Part shown: piece by piece, positions 23,869 through 35,470 of the stretch
Numbering within the stretch: position 1 is the first letter of the stretch
How the letters are laid out: the number at the start of each line of letters is the position of its first letter
Assembly (NCBI GenBank): GCA_014529385.2
Contig: CM043942.1
Coordinates: forward strand, 36,484,469-36,548,468
Direction of reading: 5' to 3'
Source: Adiantum capillus-veneris
Lineage: Eukaryota; Streptophyta; Polypodiopsida; Polypodiales; Pteridaceae
DNA: 64,000 bases
Notes under the pieces: generated by a model
Database searches by the model: none
What the model was told of the DNA's origin: nothing
Seen by the model: only the letters and a program-made list of their open reading frames with translations
Made by a program: the position numbers and the translations under genes

Positions 23869-25060
23869 GAAGACTGCCCTATACTCAGCCTCACGACTCA
23901 AAGTGGCCACAATAGGTTGCTTCTTGCTCAACCATGATATACATGAACTGCCAAGCATGAAACAAAAACCACTTGTGGACACTCGCGTGTGAAAACAACC
24001 AGCCCAATCTCAATCTAAAAAAGCATGTAAGTTTGGCGGCAATGATCCCCCCTTGCGATAAAACAAGCCAAGATGTAAAGTGCCACTCAAGTAGCAAAAA
24101 ATCCTCTTGACATCCTGCCAATGCTTAGACCCTAGGCAATGCATAAATCTACTAACCTATGAGACTGCAAACTGAATATCCAACCTCGTGTTGCATACAC
24201 AAAAAGGTAGCCAACAGCAATTTGGTAAAGAGTGACATTAGTAGGATCACCAGCATCATGTAGACTTAGCTTCAAACATGTTTCCATGGGAGTGGCAATA
24301 GGTTTGCAATCCTCAAGTCCAGACTTACATAGCAATGTCTCTATGTAACTTTTTTGACACAAGGCAATACCACCATCACACTGCTTAAAGTGTATGCCCA
24401 AGTAATGGTGCAACAGCCCCAAATCTTTCATCTTGAAAGTAGCATTCAAATTAGCCTTAAATTTAGTAGTATGTGCCTCATTGGGACCAATGATCAGCAA
24501 ATCGTCCACATAAAGAACAACAATGAAAAGTACATTGCCCTCACGCTTGACATACAATGTGCTTTTTGTTGGACTGTTACAAAAGCCTCGTTTGACCAAA
24601 TGAGTGTCAGCTTTCTCATACCAAGCATGAGGAGATTTCTTCAACCCATACAAAGCCTTCTTACATCTGTACACTTTGTCCTCTTGTCCTTTCTTGACAA
24701 AACCGTGAGGCTGTGTTACATAAACTTCCTCAAATATGTCACCATTCAAGAAAGCAGTAACAATGTCTGATTGATGTACATCCCAACCAAAATGAGCTGC
24801 CAATGCACATAGAAAACGAACAATAGTCATATGAAAAGTGGGAGCAAAAGCTTTTTTATAATCAATGTCTTTTTGTTGCGCATAGCCTTTTGCAACAAGT
24901 TGAGCCTTATGGCGATCAACCTCACCACCCGGCTTGCGTTTCAACTTGTAAACCCACTTTGTACCAATGGACTTCTTGCCAGGAGGCAAATCACATAAAG
25001 TCAATGTGTCATTTTCTATTAGTGCATCATATTTGATTGCATGGCAGCCATCCAATTTTT
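23866..25060 (-). pseudogene. Copia-C reverse transcriptase and partial RNase H
   Basis: The frame 24132-25055 reads TKWVYKLKRKPGGEVDRHKA, VHQSDIVTAFLNGDIFEEVY, KKALYGLKKSPHAWYEKAD and the catalytic VLYVDDLLIIGPNE, then KMKDLGLLHHYLGI. It breaks after VGYLFVYATRG. Below it, in another frame (23866-23982), is the RNase H segment SGFCFMLGSSCISWLSKKQP with SREAEYRA. The downstream half of RNase H is missing at the strand-switch junction. Confidence 0.9.
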
Positions 25061-26400
25061 TGAATTATGTGCTTCATCAAAAGACAGTGATTTCCTCAAC
25101 ATCATGTAAGCTAGACACAGCCAAAGCATAACAATATGATGCATAAGAGGCATAGCAAGAACCTGAACGAGTACGACTAGACAAATGTTCATCCAATTTA
25201 CTATCATTCAAAGTGCGCACCAGCCATTTTGGCATACCTCTAGCCTGCTCATTTTTAGTCCTTTCCTCATCAAGTACATTATGTACATCTGCATCAGTAA
25301 TAGGCTGATCTATAACATTTTCAGAAACCCCCATAGGCTATACATTTGCCTCATTGGAATTTACGTTTGTACTTCCACCACTGAAAAGAGGCAACAAAGT
25401 GTCATAAATGTCCTGTGAGCTTACATTATTGTCTCTAGTACATGACAGCAAAGGCTGAACAGAATCTTTCACAAACACAACATCACGTGAGACCAAAATA
25501 CATTTTGTTTGCGGATGGTACAATCTATAACCTTTTCTTTCATCACTATAACCAACAAACATACATTTGACAGCCTTATCATCCAATTTTCAGCGTTGCG
25601 CTTGTGGCACTAAACCATAAGCCAAACAGCCAAAAACACGCATGTGCTCAATAGATGGCTTTCTATCATGCCATGCTTCATATGGAGTCATAGACTACAA
25701 CACTTTCGTAGGACACCTGTTGAGTACATAAGTGGCACACATGACAACCTTGAGCCAAAACGAATGTGGTAAAGCTTGACTCTTGACCATACATCTTGCC
25801 AATTCCGTAAGAGACATGTTTTTCCTCTCAGCAACACCATTTATTTGAGGCGTATACGGCACTCAACATTGGTGTTTCATCCCACGACTAGTCAGAAATG
25901 CATTAATATCATGAGACATATACTCCCCCCCTCGATCGGAACGGAGGGTGCCCATAGTACATTCAAGACATTTTCAGCCATAGCAAGAAATTTCTTGAAG
26001 CACATGAACACTTTGGACTTAGCCTTCAACAGATATACCCATGCATGCCTGGAGTAGTCATCCATAAAAGTCACAAAGTACAAGTAATTTCCCAAGAACG
26101 GAGTTTGCATAGGCCCCAAACATCACTATCCACAAGTTGCAATCTGCATGTAGCACGAACTGACCCATTCTTTGAAAACTTAGCACGCTGCCTTTTACCC
26201 AAAATATAGCCTTCACAAACATGTTTGACAGGTGCTTCAAGAGGCGGCAAAGAAGCAACCACATCAAATTTTTGCAAACGCAGCAAACTGGCAAAATTTA
26301 GATGCCCAAAACGTGCATGCCACAATTTTGCATCTGAAACATCCCTTAAATCTGCAATTGCATTTGCAAAATTTGTCCACACTTGTCATACAAAGTGAGC
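25061..26400 (-). pseudogene. Copia-C integrase, multiply broken
   Basis: GAG-pre-integrase: LWHARFGHLNFASLLRL (26071-26382). Integrase core: YFVTFMDDYSRHAWVYLLKA in frame 25892-26119, then an interrupted stretch. The domain's last part is at 25338-25586, CMFVGYSDERKGYRLYHPQT. An acidic linker to RT follows at 25077-25334. Stops and shifts occur at each passage between these frames. Confidence 0.85.
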
Positions 26401-27822
26401 TTATACAGCCTACGACACAAAAGGCCAAATGCAACAATTTCATCACCAAAACTGAGATCATGAACTGTACATCTATCATCCACAAGTTTGACTACAAGTC
26501 CAAGTCTAGCAAGTGCAGATACAGACAAAAGATTCTTCTTGATCCCAGATACATAAAGTGCATCAACAAGTGTGAAAGAACTACCATTTGCAGCAGTAAG
26601 CACAATCTTTCCAACTCCCTGGACCGGATAAGAGGCATCGTTGGCACAACTGATTGAATTCCCATGAGGGACAGACTCGAGAGAGGTAAACAAATCATGA
26701 TGTGAGGTAATGTGCTTTGTAGCACCACTGTCAAAATACCACACATGTGGATCTGCAGCAGTTGACATGCGTGCATCATGGATAGCAAGATCATAGGTAC
26801 ACTCTGCACTAAAAGCCCATTCTGCATCAACATCAGCATCACAATCTCCTTTCACAGAAGACTCAATAATAGCTGCATTTGTAGTGGAACCATCCTCTTT
26901 CTTCTTTTCCTCTTTGGCCTTCAACTTAGGACATTGTTTGATCAAGTGATCATTAGCTTTATAGTAATGGCAACGCATCTTCTTTTTGCCCTTATCACCA
27001 GAATTTCCAGACGAATTGTTGCCAGCAGAAGCATTAGGAGTAGGTGATTTTCCACTCGCACAAGAACCATAAGACGTGGTTGCATTGTTGTTACCACCCT
27101 TTCTTTGAGAAGCAATAAAAGCCTGTTCAACTGCACGCTATCTAGTCCTATTTTTTATGGAAAGTGACTCTTGCAACAGCAATGTGCACAATGCATCAAA
27201 CTTGACAACTTCAGAATTTCCTTGGGTCATAAGTCTCCAAGTACTAGCAAAAGTCTGGTAAGAGTCTAGCAAGGCATCAAGGACAGTCTGCCCAAGGGAA
27301 CTGTCTGAAATGACTTCGCCTGCATAAATAAGTTGCTCATTGTTATCCTTGACACCAGCAAGGAAAGTGTCCATATCATCTTCCTCATGCATAATCTTCG
27401 ACTCCAGGTCTTTATGCAGCAATGCAATTTTTGCCTCATTGCGGCTTGCATAAAGACCACCAGCCTGAATATCCCAAGCCTATTTTGTAGATTTTTGTTC
27501 AACAAATGTGAGGAGTAATGGTGCGCTTTACAGACAACGCAATCAACACATGAGCCTACACATCCTTTACATCCCACCAAGTTTGTTCTACCGTAGGCAA
27601 AACAACTCTAACAACAACAGTCCTTGCAGCAAGACCTGCAGCATCCTCAACATCGCCTACATCCTCAGAACCAGGATGTACATCAATGCCCTACACAATA
27701 TCCCAGACGTCCTTTGACACAAGAACATGTTGCATCATGTAAGCCCACATAGGGTAATTGTCCCCATCCAATCTGTCCTCAGCAGCAAACATCTTGAACG
27801 TATCTGTGTTGTTGTCAACCAT
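26346..27822 (-). pseudogene. Copia-C gag and protease, broken
   Basis: The gag start at 27822 reads MVDNNTDTFKMFAAEDRLDG with YPMWAYMMQHVLV, then stops. Another frame (27138-27422) has LHKDLESKIMHEEDDMDTFL and ALLDSYQTFASTWR. The nucleocapsid-protease frame (26346-26978) starts with CHYYKANDHLIKQC, a CCHC knuckle whose second Cys is now Tyr. The protease follows at WYFDSGATKHIT with an intact D-S-G. The zinc knuckle loss and the frame breaks make gag non-functional. Confidence 0.87.
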
Positions 27823-28169
27823 GGTAAATGTTGCACCTGATGTGAAAACTATCCGAAAAGAGGAGAAACAAAGCGGGAACAACACGTGCTATATAGCACA
27901 AACTATAGAAGATTGTAAGGGAAATGTTATGCAAAAATTGGCACTGACAGACATTCTACACAAAATGACAAAATAGCCTATGCAATACTTCGTGTAATGG
28001 AAACGGAGGCCGAAATGAGCCCGAATCAGAAATCTGAGCAGACTAAGCTCTACGAGCACTCCCGAAATATTTTTCAACCTGCAAACGCTCGCCAAAGCTC
28101 ACTGAAATTGGAGAAAGTGAGCAGCGTGTACTGGAGCTGCTTGCAATAAAGCCCGGGAGGATGCAACCT

Positions 28170-28182
28170 GCTCTGATGCCAA
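28170..28182 (-). promoter_or_regulatory. Copia-C primer-binding site
   Basis: The minus strand reads TTGGCATCAGAGC one base inside the LTR end. It differs by one base (C for T) from the initiator tRNA-Met complement TGGTATCAGAGC. Confidence 0.8.
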
Positions 28183-28183
28183 T

Positions 28184-28411
28184 TGTTGGAATTAGAGTTG
28201 CAGGAAAACACACACAGCTTGGAGAAGATGAAGGAAGCTCAAGGCACACAATAGAGAGTGTATTACTTAGTGTGCAATGGAAAGATAGGTAGCCTAAGAG
28301 TGATGGGCGTATATACAATGCACGGGGGAAAACCCTCCTAAAGAGGGAAAAAATGCCTCGGCGATCCTAAGTGTGTTCACACACATCACTATCACATGTA
28401 TATGGTAACAT
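28184..28411 (-). repeat. Copia-C 5' LTR (about 228 bp)
   Basis: The inner border is firm: it ends ATTCCAACA before the primer site. The outer border is proposed at TGTTACCATATACATG (minus strand, from 28411) because of the TG start; there is no second LTR to confirm it. Confidence 0.65.
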
Positions 28412-28679
28412 TAACAATGACACAATTGTTTGTTTCACCTTCTCTACTTTCACACTCGTAACTTTTATTAGCTTCCTTCAACGCCTTTACCATAAAAAAG
28501 GTAGCTATGTCATAGCATCACAAAAAATTGTAGCATTATTTTGTTTACGCATACATCTAGAGTAGTCAGTATATGAACCCATCCAAAAGGTTCAAATGAA
28601 TGTTCTGGAAATGGTTCTCAAATATAGTCCTTATCCTCTACCGATCTCTCTAGGATGCAATATTATTTCCTTAGGCTCC
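28412..28679. other. No gene recognised
   Basis: Non-coding DNA between the Copia-C LTR and a Gypsy protease remnant. Confidence 0.45.
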
Positions 28680-29110
28680 CAGATTTAGATGCTCCACACC
28701 TCCAAATATGCACTTGTCATGTAACTGGAGTGCAACCCCATTGTTGAGTCGAATTCCTCCACAAAAGTGCAACTAACATCTCTATAGCTATGGTCCTTGA
28801 TGCTGATCCTCGTTGTTATATCCTTGTGCCGCAAGTAGAGGTGGTCATAGCCCCAATCTTGTACCATTTTAAGTTGATGCATAAACGGTCTTCCCAAAAT
28901 GACGTCAAAGTTGTTGCTCTTTCCAAAATCACTATATGGAAAAGGTATGCTCGTGCTCTATATCGCATGAGGATACTATGTTCTGTTCTAGTATACCCAT
29001 AAGTCTCTCAAAAAATCCATCTGCAAGTTGCAGTTTCATTCGTGTTTTTCTAAGAGCTAGTCTCCCCCATCTTTCCCATATTTCTTTTGTTGTTAGTGGC
29101 CACTCTAGCT
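28680..29110 (-). pseudogene. Gypsy gag-pol protease remnant
   Basis: On the minus strand the end of a retropepsin domain is recognisable as ILGRPFMHQLKMVQDWGYDH, with upstream WERWGRLALRKTRMKLQLAD, which follows the flap region in Gypsy proteases. The active-site region near 29100-29120 has lost D-x-G. It may belong to the same lineage as the protease at 33060-33430 but is a separate copy. Confidence 0.7.
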
Positions 29111-30365
29111 CTGTTATCAAGTATAGTAATGGTTCTCTCTCTAGTGCTCTAGTGGCAAGGGGGCGTTTCCCTCTTCTCCTTCACAATAATCTCCCACCTT
29201 GTTTATAGCTATTGCTTTTGCCTGTGGTTTCTCTTGTGTCATTTTACCCATGTGTTCATCTATGGGAATGTCTTGATCAGAAATTTTCAATCCCATCCTC
29301 TCTAGATATTTGCCCACTTCTCCTTATTATGTGGTCTAATTTTCAACCAGGCCCCCTTCAGGTTTGATATGATTTGGTCCACAGATTTGGGAGTTATGGT
29401 CATTTTCCTCTATGTTCTTTCTCGGGAAGGTTCTGCTAACCTAGGGTTTTTCTGAGCTACCTTGACCCCAAAAACATGTTCAAACAGACTCATTAGTAAG
29501 TTAGGAATGTACCCCTCATGTCTCTTGCAAGATTGTGTAGCGTAGAGGTTAGTGGAAGCAGGCAAAAGCACACTGAAAATTAGCTCTGAGAGCTCTCTCC
29601 AAGAAGGTAAAAGTAGAAATGAGACTAGTTTTGGCCTACCTGGGCTATACATACCTAGGCTTCCTAAGTCATTTTCTCTCAAACACCCCAGTTAGCCCTT
29701 CTAGACTATGTAGTATACTTTCCTTTTGAAAACTTTGTCATTTGGATTCCGATTGCTCCTTCTTTGAGAAATTCACAAAATCATGCATTGTCGGCCCAAT
29801 TTAGGCTTTTCGTCATCATCGTCGAAATCCAACAAGATTTGACATGCTCGTCCATCTTCCCTTCCTGACCATGAGGGTATTTTTTGTTTCTCCATTTGAG
29901 ACTGCTTACTATTTCTTTTCTAATTTTGACCCCTTTTATTGAAAAATTAAAAGAAAAATGCTATAGTAATCCAAAAAATAGAAAACCAATCCAAAAATTA
30001 CCCGAACACACATAAACACTAGATTTGGCCATATTTTTGTGGTTTTCTCCATTTCGATCACTTTTTTTGTCAAAAGCACATAAAAAGAGCAAAAAATGCA
30101 ATCTTTTTAACTTTTTGGCAATATTTACACTATTTACACACACCTAGGGGTTATCATATTACATAGTCCACATTCTCTTTACTGATAAGGGAATTTTATT
30201 TTTGAATTACAAAGACTCACGCATTAGCATACAAAACACTTCAAAAAAATGCCCTTTTCTAATCTATTTTAGTTATATGGGTCCGCATTTAGAATGCCTC
30301 CCCTCCCCCCCCCCCCCCTGCTTGAGTCCTTCAAGACAATAGAACGCAGTTTGGGGTAGTGAGTG
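29111..30365. other. No gene recognised; contains a C run
   Basis: Probably decayed Gypsy gag DNA on the minus strand, but no motif supports that firmly. A near-pure run of C lies at 30301-30318. AT-rich stretches occur at 29930-30120. Confidence 0.45.
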
Positions 30366-30425
30366 CATAAAGGTATAAAAACCATTTTTTGTAACTTTTG
30401 ACCTAAGTTTTTGGATAATTATCCA
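30366..30425 (+). repeat. Fragment of LTR-like family R2
   Basis: AAAGGTATAAAAACC and CTAAGTTTTTGGATAAT match the promoter part at 54085-54145 in the same order. The piece is too short to assign an element. Confidence 0.6.
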
Positions 30426-30429
30426 GCCA

Positions 30430-31800
30430 TTTATCGTCCGTTTCCACTTCATCTTTTGCTAACGACTAAGTAAAGTAGTGATTGTGAATCTGGAGGATAT
30501 TGATTGGAAAAACTTCAGGAATTGGTTGCATTGCGGCTTTTATCTTCAAAATTAGAATGTGTGCTTCCTCTTTAACCTCCTCAATCACCTTTTGTTGTTT
30601 AAGCTTTTGTTCTTTTGTTGCATGCATTCTTTGCAAAAGATCATTAGTCAATAGCAAATGGTATTTTCAAAGACGACATCCACTAATCTAATTCTCCATA
30701 GTTTCCCCATCTAAGGTGGCAAGTTTAACTACCCCACTTGGCAAAACACTCTCGAAGGACCAAGCTTTTTTTTCTTGAATTTAGGGATGTTTTATTTGAG
30801 TGAGTAAACCAATACCAAATCTCCTTGTTTAAAGATCTTCGTCAACAAGTGTGAATCAAAGAACTATTTTTGTTTTTGTTTTTGGGCATATATATATATG
30901 TGTGCTATGGCAGCTAGTCTCACCTTATCTACCCGTTCCAAGTTCTCAAGTCATTCTGACAACGCATGACCTTTCCATTCTAGCTCATGTGCAACACTAA
31001 GAGTTGGCAATAAAAATTCCATTTGCAAAATAGCATCAAGTCCATAGACCAAATTAAAGGGAGTGGCATTCAAAGTAGTTTTGAATGACACTCTTTAAGT
31101 CCACAAAGATGAATGAAGATTCATTTCCCAATCTGTTCTTCCCAGGCCTACAATATTAGTAAGCATTGAGCTCAAGATCTTATTAGTATCTTTAGCTTGG
31201 CCATTTTCTTGAGGATTTGTTATGGATTACCATAAACTCATTTAATAAATGTTCTATCACCTCGTTGAGAAAGTGTGTTCCTCGATCAGTCACAAGCTCA
31301 ATAGGAAGTTCGTACCACGTAAATATGCACTCATACAGGAATGCTACAGTGGTTTGAGCATCATTCTGTCTAGTGGTTTTTGCTTTGACCCTTTGGTCAA
31401 GTAATATGTGGCCACAATAATATATTGCACTTAAGTTTTATATGCAGGTGTTTGTATTGGACTGACAAAGTCTATACCCCACTTAGCAAATGCTCATGCT
31501 CCCATCGTAGCTCGCAAAGGATTATTTTTTATTCTAGTTAGCATTTTTTATCGTTGACAAGCATTGTTAAATAAATGTCTTCGCATCAATGAATAGAGTT
31601 GGCCACTAGATACTCGCCATCAATATAGCTCTAGTTATGGTTTCATGGGAGAAATGACCTCCTACTATGAGATCAGCGTGTGCTTGTTTCAAGATAGGAA
31701 GATATTCATCCTCGTTGGCACATAGTTTAAGCTTATGGTCCTTTCCTTGTCTATAGAGTTGATGATCGATCATCACATAGTTGGCTGCTTCAGTCTCCAT
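30430..31800 (-). pseudogene. Gypsy-B integrase, heavily broken
   Basis: On the minus strand, 31606-31800 is the integrase zinc finger: HQLYRQGKDHKLKLC, then KQAHADLIVGGHFSHETITR. Further along, ELPIELVTDRGTHFLNEVIE (about 31245-31310) is the second catalytic Asp region. The rest of the core and C-terminus (30700-31240) is recognisable only in pieces. A Lys/Glu-rich 63-aa frame (30466-30657) may be the far C-terminus. Stops are frequent. Confidence 0.8.
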
Positions 31801-31885
31801 CGCTATTTATCTTTGTTTGCTCATGTCTTTTGGGAATTTCCTATTTATCAAATATTCGACCAGATATTGTCAAGAGGAGCTACAC

Positions 31886-32243
31886 GAAGAATCATCTCAA
31901 AGTGAGACAGAGGAAGACTTGACTGATAGCACCTTAGAATAAGAAAGTAGCGATAGTATTATTGAAGAGGAGTCTTCCATTGAAGTCATGGGGGTAAGTT
32001 TTAAGCCAAACAACCAAGAGACTTCTTGTCAAGTTTTGGAGAAGATAGGTCTCCAAGAGAACCAAAGTATGCAAGATGAAGGGATACTAGAAGGTATGCT
32101 ATCAAAAACACTTACAAAGGGATAAAGAGAGGAGTTTAAAGTTGTGCTAAAGAAGTGTTTGAGGCTTTTTGCTAAAACTGCATAGATGTGCACGGAGTAG
32201 ATGTTGTTCAACACAGGATTGAGTTAAAGCGTGAGGCCATAAC
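31886..32243 (+). repeat. Inverted duplicate of Gypsy-B pre-RT region, plus-strand arm
   Basis: GAAGAATCATCTCAAAGTGA onward matches, on the opposite strand, 33002 down to 32655, with many substitutions and a few indels. It encodes remnants of the linker between protease and RT (E/S-rich, then MQDEGILEGMLSKT). The two arms are separated by about 410 bp of RT. Confidence 0.85.
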
Positions 32244-32279
32244 TAACGCCAAAGTTGTTGGAGTATTTTTCAAGCAAAA

Positions 32280-33002
32280 TGGCATGACTCTAAAAGCAAA
32301 GCAGCCTCACGGACTGATGAAGGTTGTTTTCAATTGATCCTCCAATGCGATACCTATTTGAAAGTAGCCTGAGTAACCATCTCACATAATGTACTTCTCA
32401 TGACCAACTACCTTATTTAGTATCTCATCTTGAAATGGGAGGGGAAAGTGATCTTACTTGGTTGCCTCATTGAGTGGCCTATAGTCAACACATACTCTCC
32501 ACTTCCCATTCTTTCTAGGAGCAACCACAACTGGGGAGACCAACTTTGAATTCTCCACCAGATAAACAAAACCTGTTGTTAGAAGCTTTCTTACCTCCTT
32601 GAGTAGAGCTTGCTCATTTATGACTCCTAGCCTTCGTAGCTTCTACACCTTAAGTGTAGCCTCAGGCTTTAACTTGATCTTGTGTTGAACAACATCTCCT
32701 CCATGCACGTCTGTGTAGTCTTTATAAAAAAGCCTAGGAAACTCCCTTAGCACATATTTGAACTCCTCTCTTTCTTCCTTTGTAGGTGTTTTTGACAACA
32801 TACCTTCTAGCATCCCTTCATCTTGCACACCTTGGTTCTCTTGGGGGCCTACCTCCTTCAGGCCGTGACAAGAGATCTTTGCCTAAAACTTACCCCCATG
32901 ACTTCAATGGAAGACTTCTTTTCTGTAATGCTACCACTACTTTCTTCTTCCGAGATGCTCTCAGTCCAGTCTTCCTCTGTCCCACTTTGAGATGATTCTT
33001 CA
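32280..33002 (-). pseudogene. Gypsy-B linker and RT N-terminal part
   Basis: The frame 32643-32828 reads EEREEFKYVLREFPRLFYKD and VVQHKIKLKPEA, the usual lead-in to Gypsy RT. After a stop the RT continues SPVVVAPRKNGKWRVCVDYR (about 32480-32545) and FPLPFQDEILNKVVG, then YSGYFQI. The catalytic YxDD part is not present here. The region 32655-33002 forms the minus-strand arm of the inverted duplication. Confidence 0.82.
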
Positions 33003-33059
33003 TGGATCTATTCTTGGTGTTGCCTCTTCATGTCAAAGACAAGCTTCTTGTGATTGTCA

Positions 33060-33430
33060 TTCTTGTAAATCAATTTTTCACTTTCCTAATCTTGCAAAGC
33101 TCGCACCTTTTCATTAACCATGGTTTTCATAGGATAAATGGATAGCCATTTCCCTTGGTAGACATAACATAAAAATCAATAGACTTCTTAGTGCCAAAGG
33201 CCTTCACAATTTTTTTTTTACAAATTCTTACACACCTAACTTTGCTATTGTTTGCCATCTTCACTTTGATTTCAGGTGTCCCATGGATGTGCATGCCTAG
33301 TCTTTGCTAAGGCCCTCTATCATGATGCAAATTTGTGCACCCCCATCCACTAGACCTTTCCTAACCAGCCTTTCTTTGATGTAACAATCTAGCACACGTG
33401 TAATATCCTCATTCATTTCAACTTATGCAA
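33060..33430 (-). pseudogene. Gypsy-B protease
   Basis: On the minus strand GLVDGGAQICIMIEG gives an intact D-G-G catalytic loop (near 33310-33355). Downstream, in shifted frames, come KSIDFYVMSTKGNGYPF and the end of the retropepsin fold. The domain precedes the linker and RT in the expected order. Confidence 0.75.
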
Positions 33431-34049
33431 TCTTCACAACATGCACATTCTCTTTAACATTTATCCTAGTGCTAACCGCCTTTGTTCCCTCCTAATTTGT
33501 GGACACAATGCAAGAAATTGAGGCCATGAGATATCAGAACCCTTATCTCTCGTGTCCTCCAATAGGTTGTATGGAGCCATACCATGTCCAAGAGGGAAGT
33601 CTTGGAGGTTGATACGACATTAAGTCCTCTTGGCTTCCTTGGTCTCCTTCACCTTCTTGCATCATCCATGATCACTTTGTGATGTGACTCCTTCTTTCTC
33701 CTTACCTTTTCCACGGCCACGCTTAATGTCATTTGCTTACATTCCCACCTCATTTGAATTTGTCACCTCAACCACATGCACATTTGGGTCCGAAAAAAGG
33801 TTGAAATCCTTCCACTCCCTCGTGGAGGTGGTCTTGCTTCATTTGGTCTTTGCAAAAGTATTGGTAGTTGACTAGCTCCTTCACTTGCACTCATCACTGG
33901 ACAATTCAAGTTAGGTATACCCGGCTCCCCACAGGGCCAAGGACAATTATACATCCCATGCTAGATTCCTCACAATTCCAACATCGTAATACTATGTTTC
34001 ATGAACATGGTGTTTCAAGCATTCTTTGGAAAGTCAATTAGGGTGTTCA
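33431..34049 (-). other. Probable decayed Gypsy-B gag
   Basis: By position this should be gag, upstream of the protease on the minus strand. I see no zinc knuckle or capsid motif that proves it. Confidence 0.4.
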
Positions 34050-35298
34050 TTGATGATGTTTGCATTTATAGCTCAAAATCATTGCATCCATAGAGGATAG
34101 AAGAAGGTTTGAAGAACTCTAAAACATGGGAGGTCAACTCAAGCCTGACAAATGCCACATAGGTGAGGATGAAGTGACCTTGCTTGGTCACAAAGTTTCT
34201 TACAAAGGCATTGAGGTGGATCTTTCAAAGAAAAAGGCTCTTATTGAGTTACCAACACCCAAGAGTTTCAAGGAGGTCATCTCATTTATTCAAAAGGTGA
34301 AGTATATGTCCCGCTTCGTTCACTTAGCCTCAGAGGTACTTCACCCCTTGCAAAAATTGACACAACAAGTAGAGTGTGCATGGTCTAATGAGCTCCAAGA
34401 ACATGTTTGTAACATTAAAGTCATTCTGTCAAAACTACCAACACTCATGACTCCTTGCTAGGAGTACACATTCTTTGTTAGCTCTAGTGTTGGGAAAGAA
34501 ACAATTGGTGTTTTTTTGTTACAACAAGATCCCCACAGTACTAGGATCCAACCCATCTACTTTGCTACTAGGGTTATGAATGCTTTGGAGAGGGGTTACA
34601 CAGAAGCAGAACTCATGATGCTTGCTCTCATGTTTGCGATGAGAAATTTTAGATCCTACTTCTACCAAAAATCTTTTGTAATTCTCACTATTGAAAATTT
34701 GTTTCCTTGGGTGTCATCTCAAATGAATCTTAGTACTAGGATCTCAAAGTGGATTCTGGAATTTCAAGAGTTCCAATATTCTTTCAAGGTAGAAGATAGT
34801 GTGCGTGCACAATTGGTAGGGATTCTCACTTATAAGGTGCATGAGAAGGAGATTAAAGTGCCCAAAGTATATACCCAACCTTTGCCACCATCTAAAAGTA
34901 TCCCTAATGCATTTACCTTGTTCTTTGATGAAGCCACATGTAAAGCAGGGGGAGGGCTTGTGTTGATTGACCCAAGTGGAGAGGTGGTCATGAAAGAGAA
35001 GGTCAATCTACTAGGTTTAGCAAGCAAGAATGAAGCAGAGTATGACATTTTATTTCATGGTTTGAAGATGTGCATTAGTCAAGGTATACAACATATCATG
35101 GTAAATTGGGATGCACTTTTCATTGTGAAGCAGACCTTAGGCATTTGGGCATGCAAGAATGAAAGCCTAAGGAAAAAAGTTCATGCCATTCGTAGATTGT
35201 TTAATCAATTTGAAGAGGTGCAACTATATCGTATTCCTAGAAAACAAAATGAGGATGCTAATTTACTTGCACAACAAGTAGTTGGATGTGTTGAGTAA
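34050..35298 (+). pseudogene. Gypsy-C: RT end plus two RNase H domains (Tat-type)
   Basis: An RT end is visible as FIDDVCIYS (34050-34075) and GGQLKPDKCHIGEDEVTLLG. RNase H follows: PIYFATRVMNALERGYTEAE (34550 on) and MFAMRNFRSYFYQ. A second, different RNase H starts about residue 132 of the 34516-35298 frame: FTLFFDEATCKAGGGLVLID, ASKNEAEYDILFHGL, and RIPRKQNEDANLLAQ. Two RNase H domains before integrase are characteristic of the Tat lineage (Ogre, Retand). The second domain keeps its acidic residues. A stop at 34459 breaks the polyprotein. Confidence 0.85.
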
Positions 35299-35470
35299 GA
35301 AGTGCATATCATCATGATGGCAGCAGTTGTCAAGCAACCAAGGTACCACGGAATGGAGTCATTGGCTTCTATTATTGGCTACATTTTGGAGGGCGAGTTT
35401 CCACAAAGCTTCACAAAGGCTTAGAAGAGAAAACTCATGTCCTAAAATATAATATCTACCTATTCCAAAA

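Larger units (their letters stand above)
23866..28411 (-). mobile_element. Copia-C: Ty1/Copia retrotransposon lacking its 3' end
   Basis: Reading on the minus strand: 5' LTR (28184-28411), primer site, gag, protease, integrase, RT and the start of RNase H. RNase H stops at the junction with a plus-strand gag fragment near 23866, so the last part and the 3' LTR are lost. All domains carry frameshifts or stops. It is a different family from Copia-A and is related to the fragment at 44046-45440. Confidence 0.9.
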
